Positions 26,196 to 36,859 of a stretch of 64,000 nt of DNA are shown piece after piece. The stretch is from Pseudonocardia sp. TRM90224 (lineage in GTDB: Bacteria > Actinomycetota > Actinomycetes > Mycobacteriales > Pseudonocardiaceae), in contig NZ_JAJGSX010000006.1 in assembly GCF_021245725.1 (NCBI RefSeq), positions 186,001-250,000 on the forward strand, written 5' to 3'. A program made the position numbers and the translations under genes. The notes under the pieces are model-generated. The model made no database searches. It was not told the DNA's origin and was given only the letters and a program-made list of their open reading frames with translations. How positions within the stretch are numbered: position 1 is the first letter of the stretch; each line of letters opens with the position of its first letter.

Positions 26196-27128
26196 GTGCA
26201 ACGCTGGCGTGGACTGGATGCCGTGCCGACCGGCTGGGGTCGCAGCGTCGTGACCATCGGCGTGTTCGACGGGGTGCACCGCGGCCACCAGCAACTGATC
26301 AGCCGCGCGGTCGAGCGCAGCCGCGAGCGCGGCGTGCCCTGCGTGCTGATCACGTTCGACCCGCACCCCGCCGAGGTGATCCGCCCCGGCAGCCACCCGG
26401 CCCGGCTGACCACCCTGCGCCGCCGCGCCGACCTGGTGGAGGAGCTGGGCGTCGAGGCGTTCTGCGTGCTCCCGTTCACCGTCGACCTGTCCCGCATGCA
26501 GCCCGCGGAGTTCGCCCACCAGGTGCTGGTCGAGCGGCTGCACGCCGCCGACGTCGTGGTCGGGCGCAACTTCACGTTCGGCCACAAGGCGGCCGGCGAC
26601 GTCACGATGCTCACCCAACTCGGGCAGCGCTTCGGGTTCGGCGTCGAGGGCCTCGACCTGATCAGCGACGACGGCGTGACGTTCTCCTCCACCTACATCC
26701 GGTCGTGCATCGACGCGGGCGACGTCGACGCCGCCGCGGCGGCGCTCGGCCGGCCGCACCGCGTCGAGGGCGTCGTGGTGCACGGCGAGCGGCGCGGGCG
26801 GGAGCTCGGCTTCCCGACGGCCAACATCGCGACCGGCCCGTTCACGGCGCTTCCGGCCGACGGGATCTACGCCGGCCGCTTCGCGATCGGCCGCTCCCCG
26901 GGCCGGCTGCTGCCCGCCGCGATCTCCGTCGGTACCAACCCCACGTTCTCGGGCCGCGAGCGCACCGTCGAGGCGTACGTGCTCGACGTCGACGAGGACT
27001 TCTACGGCTTCGACGTCGCCGTCGACTTCGAGCACCGCCTCCGCGGCCAGGAGCGGTTCAGCGAGGTCGATGCGCTCATCGAGCAGATGAACCGCGACGT
27101 CGAACGGACCCGCGAGCTCCTGTCCTAG
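26196..27128 (+). CDS. ribF: Bifunctional riboflavin kinase/FAD synthetase
   Basis: A 310-aa enzyme converting riboflavin to FMN and then FAD. The N-terminal FAD synthetase domain shows TIGVFDGVHRGHQQLI and VVGRNFTFGHKAAGD. The C-terminal riboflavin kinase domain shows GRELGFPTANI and the GTNPTFSG / VEAYVLDVDEDFYG signatures. GTG 26196 is chosen because the family begins there and a TAGGCT box lies 8 nt upstream. Confidence 0.96.
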   Translation: MQRWRGLDAVPTGWGRSVVTIGVFDGVHRGHQQLISRAVERSRERGVPCVLITFDPHPAEVIRPGSHPARLTTLRRRADLVEELGVEAFCVLPFTVDLSRMQPAEFAHQVLVERLHAADVVVGRNFTFGHKAAGDVTMLTQLGQRFGFGVEGLDLISDDGVTFSSTYIRSCIDAGDVDAAAAALGRPHRVEGVVVHGERRGRELGFPTANIATGPFTALPADGIYAGRFAIGRSPGRLLPAAISVGTNPTFSGRERTVEAYVLDVDEDFYGFDVAVDFEHRLRGQERFSEVDALIEQMNRDVERTRELLS

Positions 27129-27143
27129 ACCGCCGATGTTCGT

Positions 27144-27189
27144 CGAGATGAGCCGCAGTGCTGTTCGGACAGCGCTGAGGCTCATCTCG
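27144..27189. repeat. Inverted repeat after ribF
   Basis: Arms 27144-27164 and 27169-27189 match at 19 of 21 positions around the loop TCGG, starting 16 nt after the ribF stop. The core is CGAGATGAGCC. There is no T-run. It is probably a U-less terminator. Confidence 0.75.
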
Positions 27190-27254
27190 GCGCCTGCACC
27201 ACGAGTTCTTCCATTCGCCCACGCCGCGCCGCCGCGCCTGCGAGCATCCTTCCC

Positions 27255-27731
27255 ATGGCCGACGCGGCGGACTTCACCGCCAACCGGGAACGTCAGCGCG
27301 AGCTGTACGGCGCGCCGCTTGGCGAGCGGGTGCGCAGGATCACGACCGGGCTCGGGATCTCCCAGGCCCGGCTGGCCAGGGCGATCGGCCTCAGCCCGGC
27401 CATGCTCAGCCAGCTCGTCAGCGCCCGCCGCGTGAAGATCGGTGACCCGGCCGTGCTGGCCCGGCTGCACGCTCTGGACCGCCGCACGGCCGACATCCGG
27501 ATCCCGCCCGAGCCGAAGGTCGTCGAGAAGATGCTGGCCGACGTGTCGGGCGCGCGCTGGAACTGGTCGGGCGCCCACGTCTCCGCGCAGCGCAGGGTCC
27601 AGGCTGTTGCAGCCGACGCGATGCGCGGTGTCGCCGAGCCGGCCCGGCTGGCCGCGGCCGCCGCCATGCTCGGGCCGGGGTTCCCCGAGCTCGCCGCCGT
27701 CCTGCGGCAAGCGGCGCACGGCCGCCGGTAG
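27255..27731 (+). CDS. XRE-family DNA-binding protein
   Basis: A 158-aa protein whose first half holds a helix-turn-helix (GISQARLARAIGLSPAMLSQLVS, in two helices around residues 34-56). The Ala-rich second half is helical and probably mediates dimerisation. No ligand domain was recognised. It lies 4 nt upstream of the 2H phosphoesterase gene, so the two are likely co-transcribed. Confidence 0.8.
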   Translation: MADAADFTANRERQRELYGAPLGERVRRITTGLGISQARLARAIGLSPAMLSQLVSARRVKIGDPAVLARLHALDRRTADIRIPPEPKVVEKMLADVSGARWNWSGAHVSAQRRVQAVAADAMRGVAEPARLAAAAAMLGPGFPELAAVLRQAAHGRR

Positions 27732-27735
27732 CGGA

Positions 27736-28227
27736 ATGCGCCTGTTCACCGCACTCTGGCCGTCCGACGAAGCAGCGGCCGCGCTCGCCGAGGTCGTCGG
27801 CCCCGCGCCGGACGGCTGGCGGGCGACCGACCCCGCCGGATGGCACATCACCCTCGCCTTCCACGGCGAGGCCGATGCCGCAGAGCACGCCGCCGCGCTC
27901 GACTCCCGCGCGGCCGGCCTGCCCGCGCCGCGGCTGCGACTGGCCGGCGCGGGCGCGTTCCCGCGGCACCGCTGGGCCGCCGTCGAGGCCGACCCGACCG
28001 CGGCGTTCGTGGAGCTCGTGGCCGCGGCGGGCGGCGACAACGAAAGGATCGTCGCGCACCTGACGCTGCTGATCCGGCGCTCACCGACGGCCCGGCTCGA
28101 CCTGGCGCCACCGTGGCAGGACCACGTCGGACCGTGGTGGACCCCGCCGGAGGTCACGCTCGTGGCGAGCGAACCGGCCGGCTACCGCGTGGTGCACCGG
28201 GTTCCCCTGGTGACCGCCCCGGCGTAG
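27736..28227 (+). CDS. thpR: 2H phosphoesterase (RNA 2',3'-cyclic phosphodiesterase / LigT type)
   Basis: A 163-aa 2H family enzyme with two HxT motifs: HITLAFHG near residue 37 and HLTLLIRR near residue 110. These form the active site for 2',3'-cyclic phosphate RNA ends. The N-terminus [13 protein letters not shown] matches ThpR. The gene follows the XRE regulator closely and precedes rpsO. Confidence 0.88.
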   Translation: MRLFTALWPSDEAAAALAEVVGPAPDGWRATDPAGWHITLAFHGEADAAEHAAALDSRAAGLPAPRLRLAGAGAFPRHRWAAVEADPTAAFVELVAAAGGDNERIVAHLTLLIRRSPTARLDLAPPWQDHVGPWWTPPEVTLVASEPAGYRVVHRVPLVTAPA

Positions 28228-28367
28228 CACCCGCCGCCGGCGACGGCATCGTCCCTGGTAACGTGGTGTACCGGGTCCGGCTGCAGTCCGTGGCGGCCGC
28301 GACCGTCTCCCGGTCTCCCGTTCGGTGGAGCGCCGGCCCCACGGTACAGCGAACGAAAGAGGACGAC

Positions 28368-28637
28368 GTGGCTCTCGACGCCGCACAGAAGAAGACGATC
28401 CTGGAGACCTACGGGGTCCACGAGGGCGACACCGGATCCCCCGAGGCCCAGGTCGCACTGCTCACGAAGCGCATCAGCGACCTCACCGAGCACCTCAAGC
28501 AGCACAAGCACGACCACCACTCCCGCCGCGGCCTCCTGCTGCTGGTCGGTCGTCGCCGCCGGTTGCTCAAGTACCTGGCCCAGGTCGACGTCGCGCGTTA
28601 CCGGTCGTTGATCGAACGACTGGGCCTGCGCCGCTGA
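28368..28637 (+). CDS. rpsO: 30S ribosomal protein S15
   Basis: An 89-aa protein, the exact S15 length. [35 protein letters not shown] and RRLLKYL are invariant family segments. GTG 28368 has AAAGAGGA upstream. It lies directly upstream of pnp, as in most bacteria. Confidence 0.98.
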   Translation: MALDAAQKKTILETYGVHEGDTGSPEAQVALLTKRISDLTEHLKQHKHDHHSRRGLLLLVGRRRRLLKYLAQVDVARYRSLIERLGLRR

Positions 28638-28642
28638 CCCTC

Positions 28643-28680
28643 GCCTGCCGGGGTCCGTCGTGTGGCGGTCCCCGGCAGGC
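28643..28680 (+). terminator. Hairpin after rpsO
   Basis: Arms 28643-28657 and 28666-28680 pair at 14 of 15 positions, starting 6 nt after the rpsO stop. No T-run follows, so it may be partial and allow read-through to pnp. Confidence 0.65.
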
Positions 28681-28840
28681 ACACCACAACTGCACGACGC
28701 CACGCCACCGGCAGACGATCCGCCGGTCCTCGGTAGTGGCCCCCTGGCCGAGCGGCCAGAGGGCTTCGATCGAAGACCGGCCCAGGCCGAGGATCACCGC
28801 TGTGGCGTGGGGTCTCCCTGAAAGAGGAGATGTCCACTAC

Positions 28841-31105
28841 ATGACAGATCAACTCGAGAACGTGCACGAAACCAGTGCCGTCATCGACAACGGGAGCTTC
28901 GGCACCCGCACGATCCGGTTCGAGACCGGGCGCCTCGCGCGCCAGGCCGCCGGGTCCGTCGTCGCCTACCTCGACGACGAGACGATGCTGCTCTCCGCCA
29001 CCACGGCGTCGAAGCAGCCCAAGGAGCACTTCGACTTCTTCCCCCTCACGGTGGACGTCGAGGAGCGCATGTACGCGATCGGCAAGATCCCCGGCTCGTT
29101 CTTCCGCCGCGAGGGTCGCCCCGGCACCGACGCGATCCTGACCTGCCGGCTCATCGACCGGCCGCTGCGCCCCTCGTTCGTCGACGGGCTCCGCAACGAG
29201 ATCCAGATCGTCGTCACGGTCCTCTCGCTCGACCCGCGCGACCCCTACGACGCCCTTGCGATCAACGCGGCCTCCGCGTCGACGCAGCTCGCGGGCCTGC
29301 CGTTCTCCGGCCCGATCGGCGGCGTCCGCGTCGCGCTGATCGACGGCCAGTGGGTCGCGTTCCCGCAGTACGAGGACCTGCAGCGGGCAGTGTTCGACAT
29401 GGTCGTCGCCGGCCGCGTCGTCGGTGAGGGCGAGAACGCCGACGTCGCGATCATGATGGTGGAGGCCGAGGCGACCACCGAGACGATCAACCTCGTCGCG
29501 GGCGGCGCACAGGCGCCCACCGAGGAGATCGTCGCCGCGGGCCTCGAGGCGGCGAAGCCGTTCATCCGAAGCCTGTGCGTCGCGCAGCAGAAGCTCGCCG
29601 ACGTCGCAGCCAAGCCGACCGGCAACTTCCCGACCTACCCGGCCTACCAGTCCGACGTCCTCGACGCCGTGACCGGCCACGCGAGCGACGACCTCGCGCA
29701 GGCGCTGACGATCGCCGGCAAGTCCGAGCGCGAGTCGCGCCTCGACGAGGTCAAGGTCGGGGTGCTCGAGAAGCTCGGGCCGCAGTTCGAGGGCCGCGAG
29801 AAGGAGATCGGCGCGGCGTTCCGCTCGCTCAACAAGAAGCTCGTGCGCCAGCGGATCCTGCGCGACCAGGTCCGCATCGACGGCCGCGGCATCACCGACA
29901 TCCGGCCGCTCTCGGCCGAGGTCGAGGTCGTCCCGCGCGCCCACGGCTCCGCGCTGTTCGAGCGCGGCGAGACCCAGATCATGGGTGTCACCACGTTGAA
30001 CATGCTCCGCATGGAGCAGCAGATCGATTCGCTCGGTCCGGAGACGCACAAGCGCTACCTGCACCACTACAACTTCCCGCCGTACTCGACCGGTGAGACC
30101 GGCCGGGTGGGCTCGCCGAAGCGCCGCGAGATCGGACACGGCGCGCTGGCCGAGCGGGCGCTGCTGCCCGTGCTGCCGACGCGCGAGGAGTTCCCCTACA
30201 CGATCCGCCAGGTGTCCGAGGCACTCAGCTCCAACGGCTCGACGTCGATGGGTTCGGTCTGCGCATCGACGATGTCGCTGCTCAACGCCGGTGTCCCGCT
30301 CAAGGCGCCGGTCGCGGGCATCGCGATGGGTCTGGTCTCCGACGAGGTCGACGGGCAGACCACCTACGTGGCGCTCACCGACATCCTCGGTGCCGAGGAC
30401 GCGTTCGGCGACATGGACTTCAAGGTCGCCGGCACGTCGGAGTTCGTCACGGCGCTGCAGCTCGACACGAAGCTCGACGGCATCCCGTCGGCGGTCCTCG
30501 CCGGTGCGCTGAACCAGGCGAAGGACGCCCGGCTCACGATCCTCGAGGTGATCGGCGAGGCGATCGACCGCCCCGACGAGATGAGCCGCTACGCGCCGCG
30601 CGTCGTCGCGATCAAGGTCCCGGTAGACAAGATCGGTGAGGTGATCGGCCCGAAGGGCAAGATGATCAACTCGATCACCGAGCAGACCGGTGCCGACATC
30701 TCGATCGAGGACGACGGCACGATCTACGTCGGCGCGTCCGACGGCGATTCCGCCGAGGCTGCGATCGGCATGATCAACGCGATCGCCAACCCGCAGCTGC
30801 CGAAGATCGGCGAGCGCTTCCTCGGCACGGTCGTCAAGACCGCGGCGTTCGGCGCGTTCGTCTCGCTGGTCCCCGGCAAGGACGGTCTCGTCCACATCTC
30901 GAAGCTGGGCAACGGCAAGCGCATCGGCAAGGTCGAGGACGTCGTCAAGGTAGGCGACAAGATCCGCGTCGAGGTCTCCGACATCGACAACCGCGGCAAG
31001 ATCAGCCTGCTGCCGGTCGTCGAGGAGGCCGAGGCCGCCGCGGCACCCGCCGCCGACGCCCCGGCAGAGGCGACGAACGAGTCGGCCGAGGTCACCGCGA
31101 ATTGA
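28841..31105 (+). CDS. pnp: Polyribonucleotide nucleotidyltransferase (PNPase)
   Basis: A 754-aa 3'-5' phosphorolytic exoribonuclease that also polymerises RNA tails in actinobacteria. Two RNase PH domains are present ([33 protein letters not shown] and [18 protein letters not shown]), then a KH domain ([20 protein letters not shown]) and an S1 domain ([21 protein letters not shown]), ending in an Ala/Glu tail. ATG 28841 has AAAGAGGAG about 10 nt upstream. The 160-nt leader is rich in short inverted repeats. Confidence 0.97.
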   Translation: MTDQLENVHETSAVIDNGSFGTRTIRFETGRLARQAAGSVVAYLDDETMLLSATTASKQPKEHFDFFPLTVDVEERMYAIGKIPGSFFRREGRPGTDAILTCRLIDRPLRPSFVDGLRNEIQIVVTVLSLDPRDPYDALAINAASASTQLAGLPFSGPIGGVRVALIDGQWVAFPQYEDLQRAVFDMVVAGRVVGEGENADVAIMMVEAEATTETINLVAGGAQAPTEEIVAAGLEAAKPFIRSLCVAQQKLADVAAKPTGNFPTYPAYQSDVLDAVTGHASDDLAQALTIAGKSERESRLDEVKVGVLEKLGPQFEGREKEIGAAFRSLNKKLVRQRILRDQVRIDGRGITDIRPLSAEVEVVPRAHGSALFERGETQIMGVTTLNMLRMEQQIDSLGPETHKRYLHHYNFPPYSTGETGRVGSPKRREIGHGALAERALLPVLPTREEFPYTIRQVSEALSSNGSTSMGSVCASTMSLLNAGVPLKAPVAGIAMGLVSDEVDGQTTYVALTDILGAEDAFGDMDFKVAGTSEFVTALQLDTKLDGIPSAVLAGALNQAKDARLTILEVIGEAIDRPDEMSRYAPRVVAIKVPVDKIGEVIGPKGKMINSITEQTGADISIEDDGTIYVGASDGDSAEAAIGMINAIANPQLPKIGERFLGTVVKTAAFGAFVSLVPGKDGLVHISKLGNGKRIGKVEDVVKVGDKIRVEVSDIDNRGKISLLPVVEEAEAAAAPAADAPAEATNESAEVTAN

Positions 31106-32439
31106 CCGATCTCGTCACACCGGGGGTGGGAGCAGATGTTCTCGCCCCCGGTGGCGTCTCACGCACTGATCTTCCCGGTGGGCTGCGTGTGCTCACCGAG
31201 ACGGTCCCCGGCGTGCGCTCGGTGTCCATCGGGATCTGGATCGGCGTCGGCTCCCGCGACGAGGCGCCCGCGCAGGCCGGTGCGGCGCACTACCTCGAGC
31301 ACCTGCTGTTCAAGGGCACGCGCCGGCGCACCGCGGTCGCGATCGCCGAGGAGTTCGACGCCGTCGGCGGCGAGCTCAACGCGTTCACGGCCAAGGAGCA
31401 CACCTGCTACTACGCGCACGTGCTCGACACCGATCTCCCGCTCGCGATCGACGTGCTGGCCGACGTCGTGACCGATGCCGTGCTCGCCCCGACCGACGTC
31501 GAGGTCGAGCGCGGGGTGGTGCTCGAGGAGATCGCGATGCGCGATGACGACCCCGAGGACCTCCTGGGTGAGCTGTTCGACGAGGCGCTCTTCGGCGCGC
31601 ACCCGTTGGGGCGGCCGGTGCTGGGCTCCGAGGAGTCGGTCAGGGGCATCAGCCGCACCACCCTCCACGACTTCTGGCGAGGTCTCTACACCACGCCGCG
31701 CATGGTTGTGGCCGTCGCCGGCAACGTGACGCACCACCAGGTCGTCGAGCTGGTCGGGCTCGCGCTGCACGACGCCGCGGTGCGGGCCGGTGCCGGCGCC
31801 GCACCCGTCGGCCCGCGCCGGCCCGCTCCCGCCACGCTCGAGGTCGGGCCGCGGCTGGTGCTGCGCGGCGAGGACACCGAGCAGGCGCACCTGCTGATCG
31901 GCGCGCAAGGCATCTCGCGGCACGACCCGCGCCGATCGGTGCTCTCCGTGCTCAACACCGCGCTCGGCGGTGGACCGAGCTCGCGGCTGTTCCAGCAGGT
32001 CAGGGAGCAGCGTGGGCTCGCGTACTCGGTCTACTCGACCGTGGCGAGCTACGCCGACGCCGGCAGCGTCGCCGTCTACGCGGGATGCGCGCCGGAGCGG
32101 CTCGACGAGACCGCCGCGGTCGTGCGGGCCGTGCTGGCCGAGGTCGCCGCCGACGGGCTCACTCCAGCCGAGGTGACACGCGCGCAGGGCAACCTGCGAG
32201 GCGGGCTCGTGCTCGGGCTGGAGGACACCCCGTCGCGGATGAACCGGCTCGGCCGGTCCGAGCTGGACCACGGGCGGCAGCGCAGCATCGCCGAGAGCCT
32301 CGACCGCATCTCCGCCGTCACGGTGGAGCAGGTCGCGGAGCTGGCTCGGGAACTACTGGCCGCGCCGCTCACCGCCGCGGTCGTCGGACCGTACGACACC
32401 GCGGACGAGCTGCCGGACTCACTGCGCTCGCTGGCCTGA
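31102..32439 (+). CDS. M16 family zinc metallopeptidase
   Basis: A 445-aa processing-peptidase-like protein. The inverted zinc motif [10 protein letters not shown] (HxxEH) lies near residue 65, with the third ligand Glu about 75 residues later in [10 protein letters not shown]. Two M16 halves are present. The TTG start overlaps the pnp stop (TTGA), so it is coupled to pnp, as in mycobacteria. There is no signal peptide. Confidence 0.93.
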   Translation: MTDLVTPGVGADVLAPGGVSRTDLPGGLRVLTETVPGVRSVSIGIWIGVGSRDEAPAQAGAAHYLEHLLFKGTRRRTAVAIAEEFDAVGGELNAFTAKEHTCYYAHVLDTDLPLAIDVLADVVTDAVLAPTDVEVERGVVLEEIAMRDDDPEDLLGELFDEALFGAHPLGRPVLGSEESVRGISRTTLHDFWRGLYTTPRMVVAVAGNVTHHQVVELVGLALHDAAVRAGAGAAPVGPRRPAPATLEVGPRLVLRGEDTEQAHLLIGAQGISRHDPRRSVLSVLNTALGGGPSSRLFQQVREQRGLAYSVYSTVASYADAGSVAVYAGCAPERLDETAAVVRAVLAEVAADGLTPAEVTRAQGNLRGGLVLGLEDTPSRMNRLGRSELDHGRQRSIAESLDRISAVTVEQVAELARELLAAPLTAAVVGPYDTADELPDSLRSLA

Positions 32440-32444
32440 GCAGG

Positions 32445-32463
32445 TGCGGTAAGGCTATCCTCA
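32445..32463 (+). promoter_or_regulatory. DtxR/IdeR-like iron box
   Basis: The 19 bases around AGGCTA match the DtxR/IdeR consensus TTAGGTTAGGCTAACCTAA at 14 positions by my alignment. The site lies 34 nt upstream of the siderophore-binding lipoprotein gene, where an iron-dependent repressor would block transcription in iron excess. TATCCT within it may be the -10 box. Confidence 0.6.
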
Positions 32464-32497
32464 GCCGCCGCTGTCCGTGTCTGTCGAGGAGCTCCCC

Positions 32498-33514
32498 GTG
32501 CGTCGTCTTGTCCTGTCACTCGTGCTGGCCTGCGCGGTGATCGCCGCCTGCGGCTCACCGGCCGGCCAGGAACAGGCCGCCGCGCCCAGCGCGCCGGGGT
32601 TCCCCATCACCGTCGAGCACGAGTTCGGCACGACGACCGTCCCCGCGCCGCCGCTGCGGGTCGTCACGGCCGGCTACACCGAGCAGGACGTCGTGCTCGC
32701 CCTCGGCATCAAGCCCGTCGGCGTCACCGAGTGGTACGGCGAGCACCCCTACGCGACGTGGCCGTGGGCGCAGGACGAGCTCGGCGACGCCAAGCCGGAG
32801 GTGCTGCGCAACGCCGACGAGCTGGAGTACGAGAAGATCGCCAAGCTCGACCCCGACCTGATCATCGCGGTCAACGCGGGCACCGACCAGGGCCGGTACG
32901 ACCGGCTCACGGCCATCGCGCCGACGATCGCCCAGCCGAAGGGCGCGGTCGACTGGTTCTCGCCGTGGGACACGCAGACGCTGCAGATCGGCAAGGCGCT
33001 GGGCAAGGAGCGTGAAGCCACCGCGCTCGTCACCGGCATCAAGGAGCGCTTCGCGGAGGCCTCAAAGGCCCACCCGCAGTTCGCCGGGCAGCCGGCGATC
33101 TTCCTGCAGGCCCCGTACTACGAGGGCAAGGCGATCGCCTACCAGAACGGCCTGAGCACGGCGTTCCTGACCGACCTGGGGTTCACCGTCCCGCAGGAGC
33201 TCGCCGCGTTCGCCCCGCCGGACGCCGCGACGCAGGCCTACATCCCGCTGGAACAGCTCGGCACCCTGAACGTCGGCAAGGTGCTGGTGTGGGCCACCGA
33301 GAACGACCAGGTCCGCACGGAGCTGGAGGCGCAGCCGATCTACCGCGAGCTGACCCCGGTCAAGCAGGGCAACCTCGTCTTCACCGACGGGGAGCTGGCC
33401 GGCGCGATCTACTTCACCACCCCGCTGAGCCTGCCGTACGTGCTGGACCGGCTCGTGCCGCTGCTGGAGAAGGCGGTGGCGGGCAACCCGGAGACCATCC
33501 CCGCCGCGAGGTGA
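32498..33514 (+). CDS. Iron-siderophore ABC transporter substrate-binding lipoprotein
   Basis: A 338-aa FepB/FecB-type periplasmic binding protein. GTG 32498 is chosen over the upstream GTG 32477 because GAGGAG lies 7 nt before it and the product then starts directly with a lipoprotein signal (RRLVLSLVLACAVIAACGS, lipobox VIAAC). The mature part has the class III helical-backbone features (VVTAGYTEQDVVLALGIKPVGV; KIAKLDPDLIIAV). No permease or ATPase is adjacent, so it must work with components encoded elsewhere. A DtxR-like box upstream suggests iron control. Confidence 0.92.
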   Translation: MRRLVLSLVLACAVIAACGSPAGQEQAAAPSAPGFPITVEHEFGTTTVPAPPLRVVTAGYTEQDVVLALGIKPVGVTEWYGEHPYATWPWAQDELGDAKPEVLRNADELEYEKIAKLDPDLIIAVNAGTDQGRYDRLTAIAPTIAQPKGAVDWFSPWDTQTLQIGKALGKEREATALVTGIKERFAEASKAHPQFAGQPAIFLQAPYYEGKAIAYQNGLSTAFLTDLGFTVPQELAAFAPPDAATQAYIPLEQLGTLNVGKVLVWATENDQVRTELEAQPIYRELTPVKQGNLVFTDGELAGAIYFTTPLSLPYVLDRLVPLLEKAVAGNPETIPAAR

Positions 33515-33527
33515 CACCCGCGCCCGA

Positions 33528-33533
33528 GATACT
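33528..33533 (+). promoter_or_regulatory. -10 box (GATACT) before the DUF456 gene
   Basis: GATACT ends 7 nt before ATG 33540, the spacing seen at the other leaderless genes here. Confidence 0.4.
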
Positions 33534-33539
33534 GCGTTC

Positions 33540-34022
33540 ATGACCGCCGCAACCCTGATCGCCGCGCTGCTCGTCCTTGTGGGGATCATCGGCATCGTGG
33601 TGCCCGTGCTGCCGGGACTCATCCTGGTCCTGGCCGGGATCGCCGTCTGGGCGGTGCCCCGCGGCGACGCGCTCGCGTGGACCGTGCTCGGGGTCGCCGT
33701 CGCGATCGTCGTTGTCGGCAGCATCGCGAAGTACCTGCTGCCGGGGCGCAAGCTGCGCGACAGCGGGGTGCCGGGGTGGACGATCGCCGCCGGGGGAGTG
33801 CTCGGCGTCGTCGGGTTCTTCGTGATCCCGGTGGTCGGGCTGTTCCTCGGGTTCGTGCTGGGCGTGTACCTCGCGGAGCTGGCACGGCTGAAGGAGAGCT
33901 CGCTGGCGTGGCCGTCCACCCGCGGCGCGCTGGCCGCCGTCGGCTGGAGCATCCTGATCGAGCTGGCCACCGGCCTGCTCGCCACCGGCGTGTGGATCGG
34001 GGCGCTCGTCCTCGGCGGCTGA
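33540..34022 (+). CDS. DUF456 membrane protein
   Basis: A 160-aa protein with about four to five membrane helices and Gly-rich motifs (GIIGIVVPVLPGLILVLAG; FFVIPVVGLFLGFVLGVYLAE) typical of DUF456. The function is unknown. It lies between the siderophore-binding gene and dapB with its own putative promoter. Confidence 0.85.
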   Translation: MTAATLIAALLVLVGIIGIVVPVLPGLILVLAGIAVWAVPRGDALAWTVLGVAVAIVVVGSIAKYLLPGRKLRDSGVPGWTIAAGGVLGVVGFFVIPVVGLFLGFVLGVYLAELARLKESSLAWPSTRGALAAVGWSILIELATGLLATGVWIGALVLGG

Positions 34023-34790
<768 letters not shown>

Positions 34791-34804
34791 CCAGCGCAAA
34801 CTTG

Positions 34805-34862
34805 CCCACCGTTTTGCCAACCTGCACGCCCTGGAGGCCATGCAGGTTGGCAAAACGGTGGG
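34805..34862. repeat. Perfect inverted repeat, CCACCGTTTTGCCAA family
   Basis: Arms 34805-34826 and 34841-34862 are perfect over 22 bp with a 14-nt loop, between dapB and the convergent GNAT gene. It is the same family as 13019-13088. Confidence 0.9.
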
Positions 34863-34868
34863 GACCTT

Positions 34869-35432
34869 CTACGGCTGGTCGAGCTTCAGGTCGAGGCTGC
34901 CGGTGATGCGGACCTCGCGGAGCGTGCCGGCGCCGGTGTCGAACGCCCGGACGGTTCCGTCGGGCTCCCAGCCGGCCCGGGCGTAGAACTTGCGGGAGGC
35001 CTGGTCGGCCTCGGGCACCCAGGCGAGCCCGTACAGCGCCCCGGACGCGCGCAGGGCCTCCGCCGCCGCCGCGAGCAGGCGGCCGCCGTGGCCGCGCCGG
35101 CCCCAGCGGGGCTCGACGAGCAGCACCCCGATCTCGCCCCAGGCCTCCGCGCCCAGCGTGGGGTCGGCCGGCGCGGTGGCGCCCTCGGGTGCCGCGGCCG
35201 GTGCGGCGGCGCAGAACCCGACCGTCCACTCGCCTTCGGTCGCGACGATCAGGTGTCCGGCGCCGCTGGTCACCGCCGCCAGCCACGCATCCTGGGCCGC
35301 GCTGCTGCGCAGCTGCTCGATCGCCGCTGCCGGCACCAGCTCGGCGTAGGCGGTGGCCCAGGTGTCCGCCTGGATGCGGACGATCTCGGGGACGTCGGGT
35401 GCGGCTGCGGCCCGGACCGCGGCGATGGCCAT
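34869..35432 (-). CDS. GNAT family N-acetyltransferase
   Basis: A 187-aa acetyltransferase. The acetyl-CoA loop is RRGHGGRLLAAA, preceded by EIGVLLVEPRWG, and the C-terminal FYARAGWEPDG element is typical. The start is ATG 35432. It lies convergent to dapB and divergent from the YcaQ-like gene. The substrate is unknown. Confidence 0.88.
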   Translation of the reverse strand: MAIAAVRAAAAPDVPEIVRIQADTWATAYAELVPAAAIEQLRSSAAQDAWLAAVTSGAGHLIVATEGEWTVGFCAAAPAAAPEGATAPADPTLGAEAWGEIGVLLVEPRWGRRGHGGRLLAAAAEALRASGALYGLAWVPEADQASRKFYARAGWEPDGTVRAFDTGAGTLREVRITGSLDLKLDQP

Positions 35433-35535
35433 GGACCATGGATACCCGGTGCCGCAGCGGGCCCGGCGGGCAGGGCCGGGCGGACGGGGCGGGCGGGCAC
35501 CGGAATCGTCGGTGCCCCATGGCAGCATCCGGGAC

Positions 35536-36777
35536 GTGAGCAGCCCGACCACCACCCCCGTCGAGAGCATCGGGGCGCCCGCGGCGCGCCGGGCCGCGCT
35601 GGCGGCCCAAGGATTCGCCGATCCGCGCCCCGTGGGCCCCGTCACGCGGCGGCACCTCGTCAAGACCCTCGGCAGGGTGCAGCTGCTGCAGCTCGATTCG
35701 GTGAACGTCGCCGTGCGGGCCCACTACATGCCGCTGTTCGCGCGGCTGGGCCCGTACGAGCCGGCGCTGGTCGACGACGCCGCGTGGGCGCACACATCGC
35801 GCCGGCCCAGGCTGCTCGTCGAGTACTGGGCGCACGAGGCGAGCCTGCTGCCGGTGGAGGACTGGCCGTTGCTGCTTTCCGGGGCGAAGCGGCAGGGCTG
35901 GTGGCGCCACTACGAGTCGCTCGCCGATCCCGCGCTCGTCGACGACGTGCTGGCCGCGGTGAAGGAGCTCGGCCCGGTCGGCGCCGGTGCGCTGGAGAAG
36001 GCGCTGGGCGGCGCGACGAGGGCGCGGCCGCCGGGTGCGACGTGGTGGGAGCGGTCCGACGTCAAGCGGGTCTGCGAGTACCTCTTCGGGCGCGGCGACC
36101 TCACCACCGGCAGCCGCGTCCATTTCCAGCGCCTCTACGACCTCACCGAGCGGGTGCTCCCGCCCGAGGTGTTCGCCTTGCACCCTGCCGATCCCGCGCA
36201 CTCCGCGCGCGAGCTGCTGCTGCGTTCCGCCGCCGCGCTGGGCGTCGCGACCGAGCCCGACCTGCGCGACTACTACCGCCTCGGGCCGGCGCAGAGCCGT
36301 CAGGCCGTCGCCGAGCTGGTCGAGGAGGGGCGGCTGGAGCCGGTCGAGGTCCGCGGCTGGCGCCACCCCGCCTACCGGCTGCCCGGCGCCAGGGTGCCGC
36401 GAAAGGTCACCGGCCGCGCGTTGCTGTGCCCGTTCGACCCGCTGATCTGGGAGCGCGAGCGCACCGAGCGGATGTTCGGGTTCCGCTACCGAATCGAGAT
36501 CTACGTGCCCGAGCCGCAGCGGGAGTTCGGCTACTACGTCTACCCGTTCCTGCTCGACGGCGAGCTAGTCGCCCGCGTCGACCTGAAGGCCGATCGTGCC
36601 GCCGGCGTGCTCAGGGTGCCCGGCGCCTTCGCGGAGCCCGGCGCGGACGTCCCCCGTGTGGTCGCCGAGCTGGCGGCGGAGCTGCGGGTGATGGCCGAGT
36701 GGCTCGGGCTCGACGGGGTTGTCGTGGGCGAGCGCGGCGCGCTCGCCGGGCCGCTGGCCGTCGCAACGAGCCGGTAG
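35536..36777 (+). CDS. YcaQ-like winged-helix DNA glycosylase family protein
   Basis: A 413-aa protein of the YcaQ/AlkZ (HTH_42) family; characterised members unhook DNA interstrand crosslinks or protect against genotoxic natural products. Family features are the LLQLDSVNVAVRAHYMPLF segment (residues about 50-70), VEYWAHEASLLP, and a C-terminal LLCPFDPLIWERERTERMFGF (read in two parts) with YRIEIYVPEPQREFGYYVYP. GTG 35536 is the start. Activity on crosslinks is inferred from the family. Confidence 0.85.
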   Translation: MSSPTTTPVESIGAPAARRAALAAQGFADPRPVGPVTRRHLVKTLGRVQLLQLDSVNVAVRAHYMPLFARLGPYEPALVDDAAWAHTSRRPRLLVEYWAHEASLLPVEDWPLLLSGAKRQGWWRHYESLADPALVDDVLAAVKELGPVGAGALEKALGGATRARPPGATWWERSDVKRVCEYLFGRGDLTTGSRVHFQRLYDLTERVLPPEVFALHPADPAHSARELLLRSAAALGVATEPDLRDYYRLGPAQSRQAVAELVEEGRLEPVEVRGWRHPAYRLPGARVPRKVTGRALLCPFDPLIWERERTERMFGFRYRIEIYVPEPQREFGYYVYPFLLDGELVARVDLKADRAAGVLRVPGAFAEPGADVPRVVAELAAELRVMAEWLGLDGVVVGERGALAGPLAVATSR

Positions 36778-36807
36778 CGGGTAGTTGGGGCTGGTGCTGG
36801 CCGAGGT

Positions 36808-36841
36808 GCGCCGCCGCCGGTGATCTGCACAGCGGCGGCGC
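36808..36841. terminator. GC hairpin between convergent genes
   Basis: Perfect 10-bp arms 36808-36817 and 36832-36841 (GCGCCGCCGC and its complement) lie in the 82-nt gap between the YcaQ-like gene and the convergent DUF4097 gene. Confidence 0.5.
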
Positions 36842-36859
36842 TGTCCTCCCCGCGATCGG

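Noticed and set aside
28745..28790. tRNA-like sequence in the pnp leader (TGGCCGAGCGGCCA followed by GCTTCGATC)
   Set aside because: The D-arm-like and T-arm-like parts are too close, and there is no acceptor stem or anticodon arm. It is more likely leader structure.
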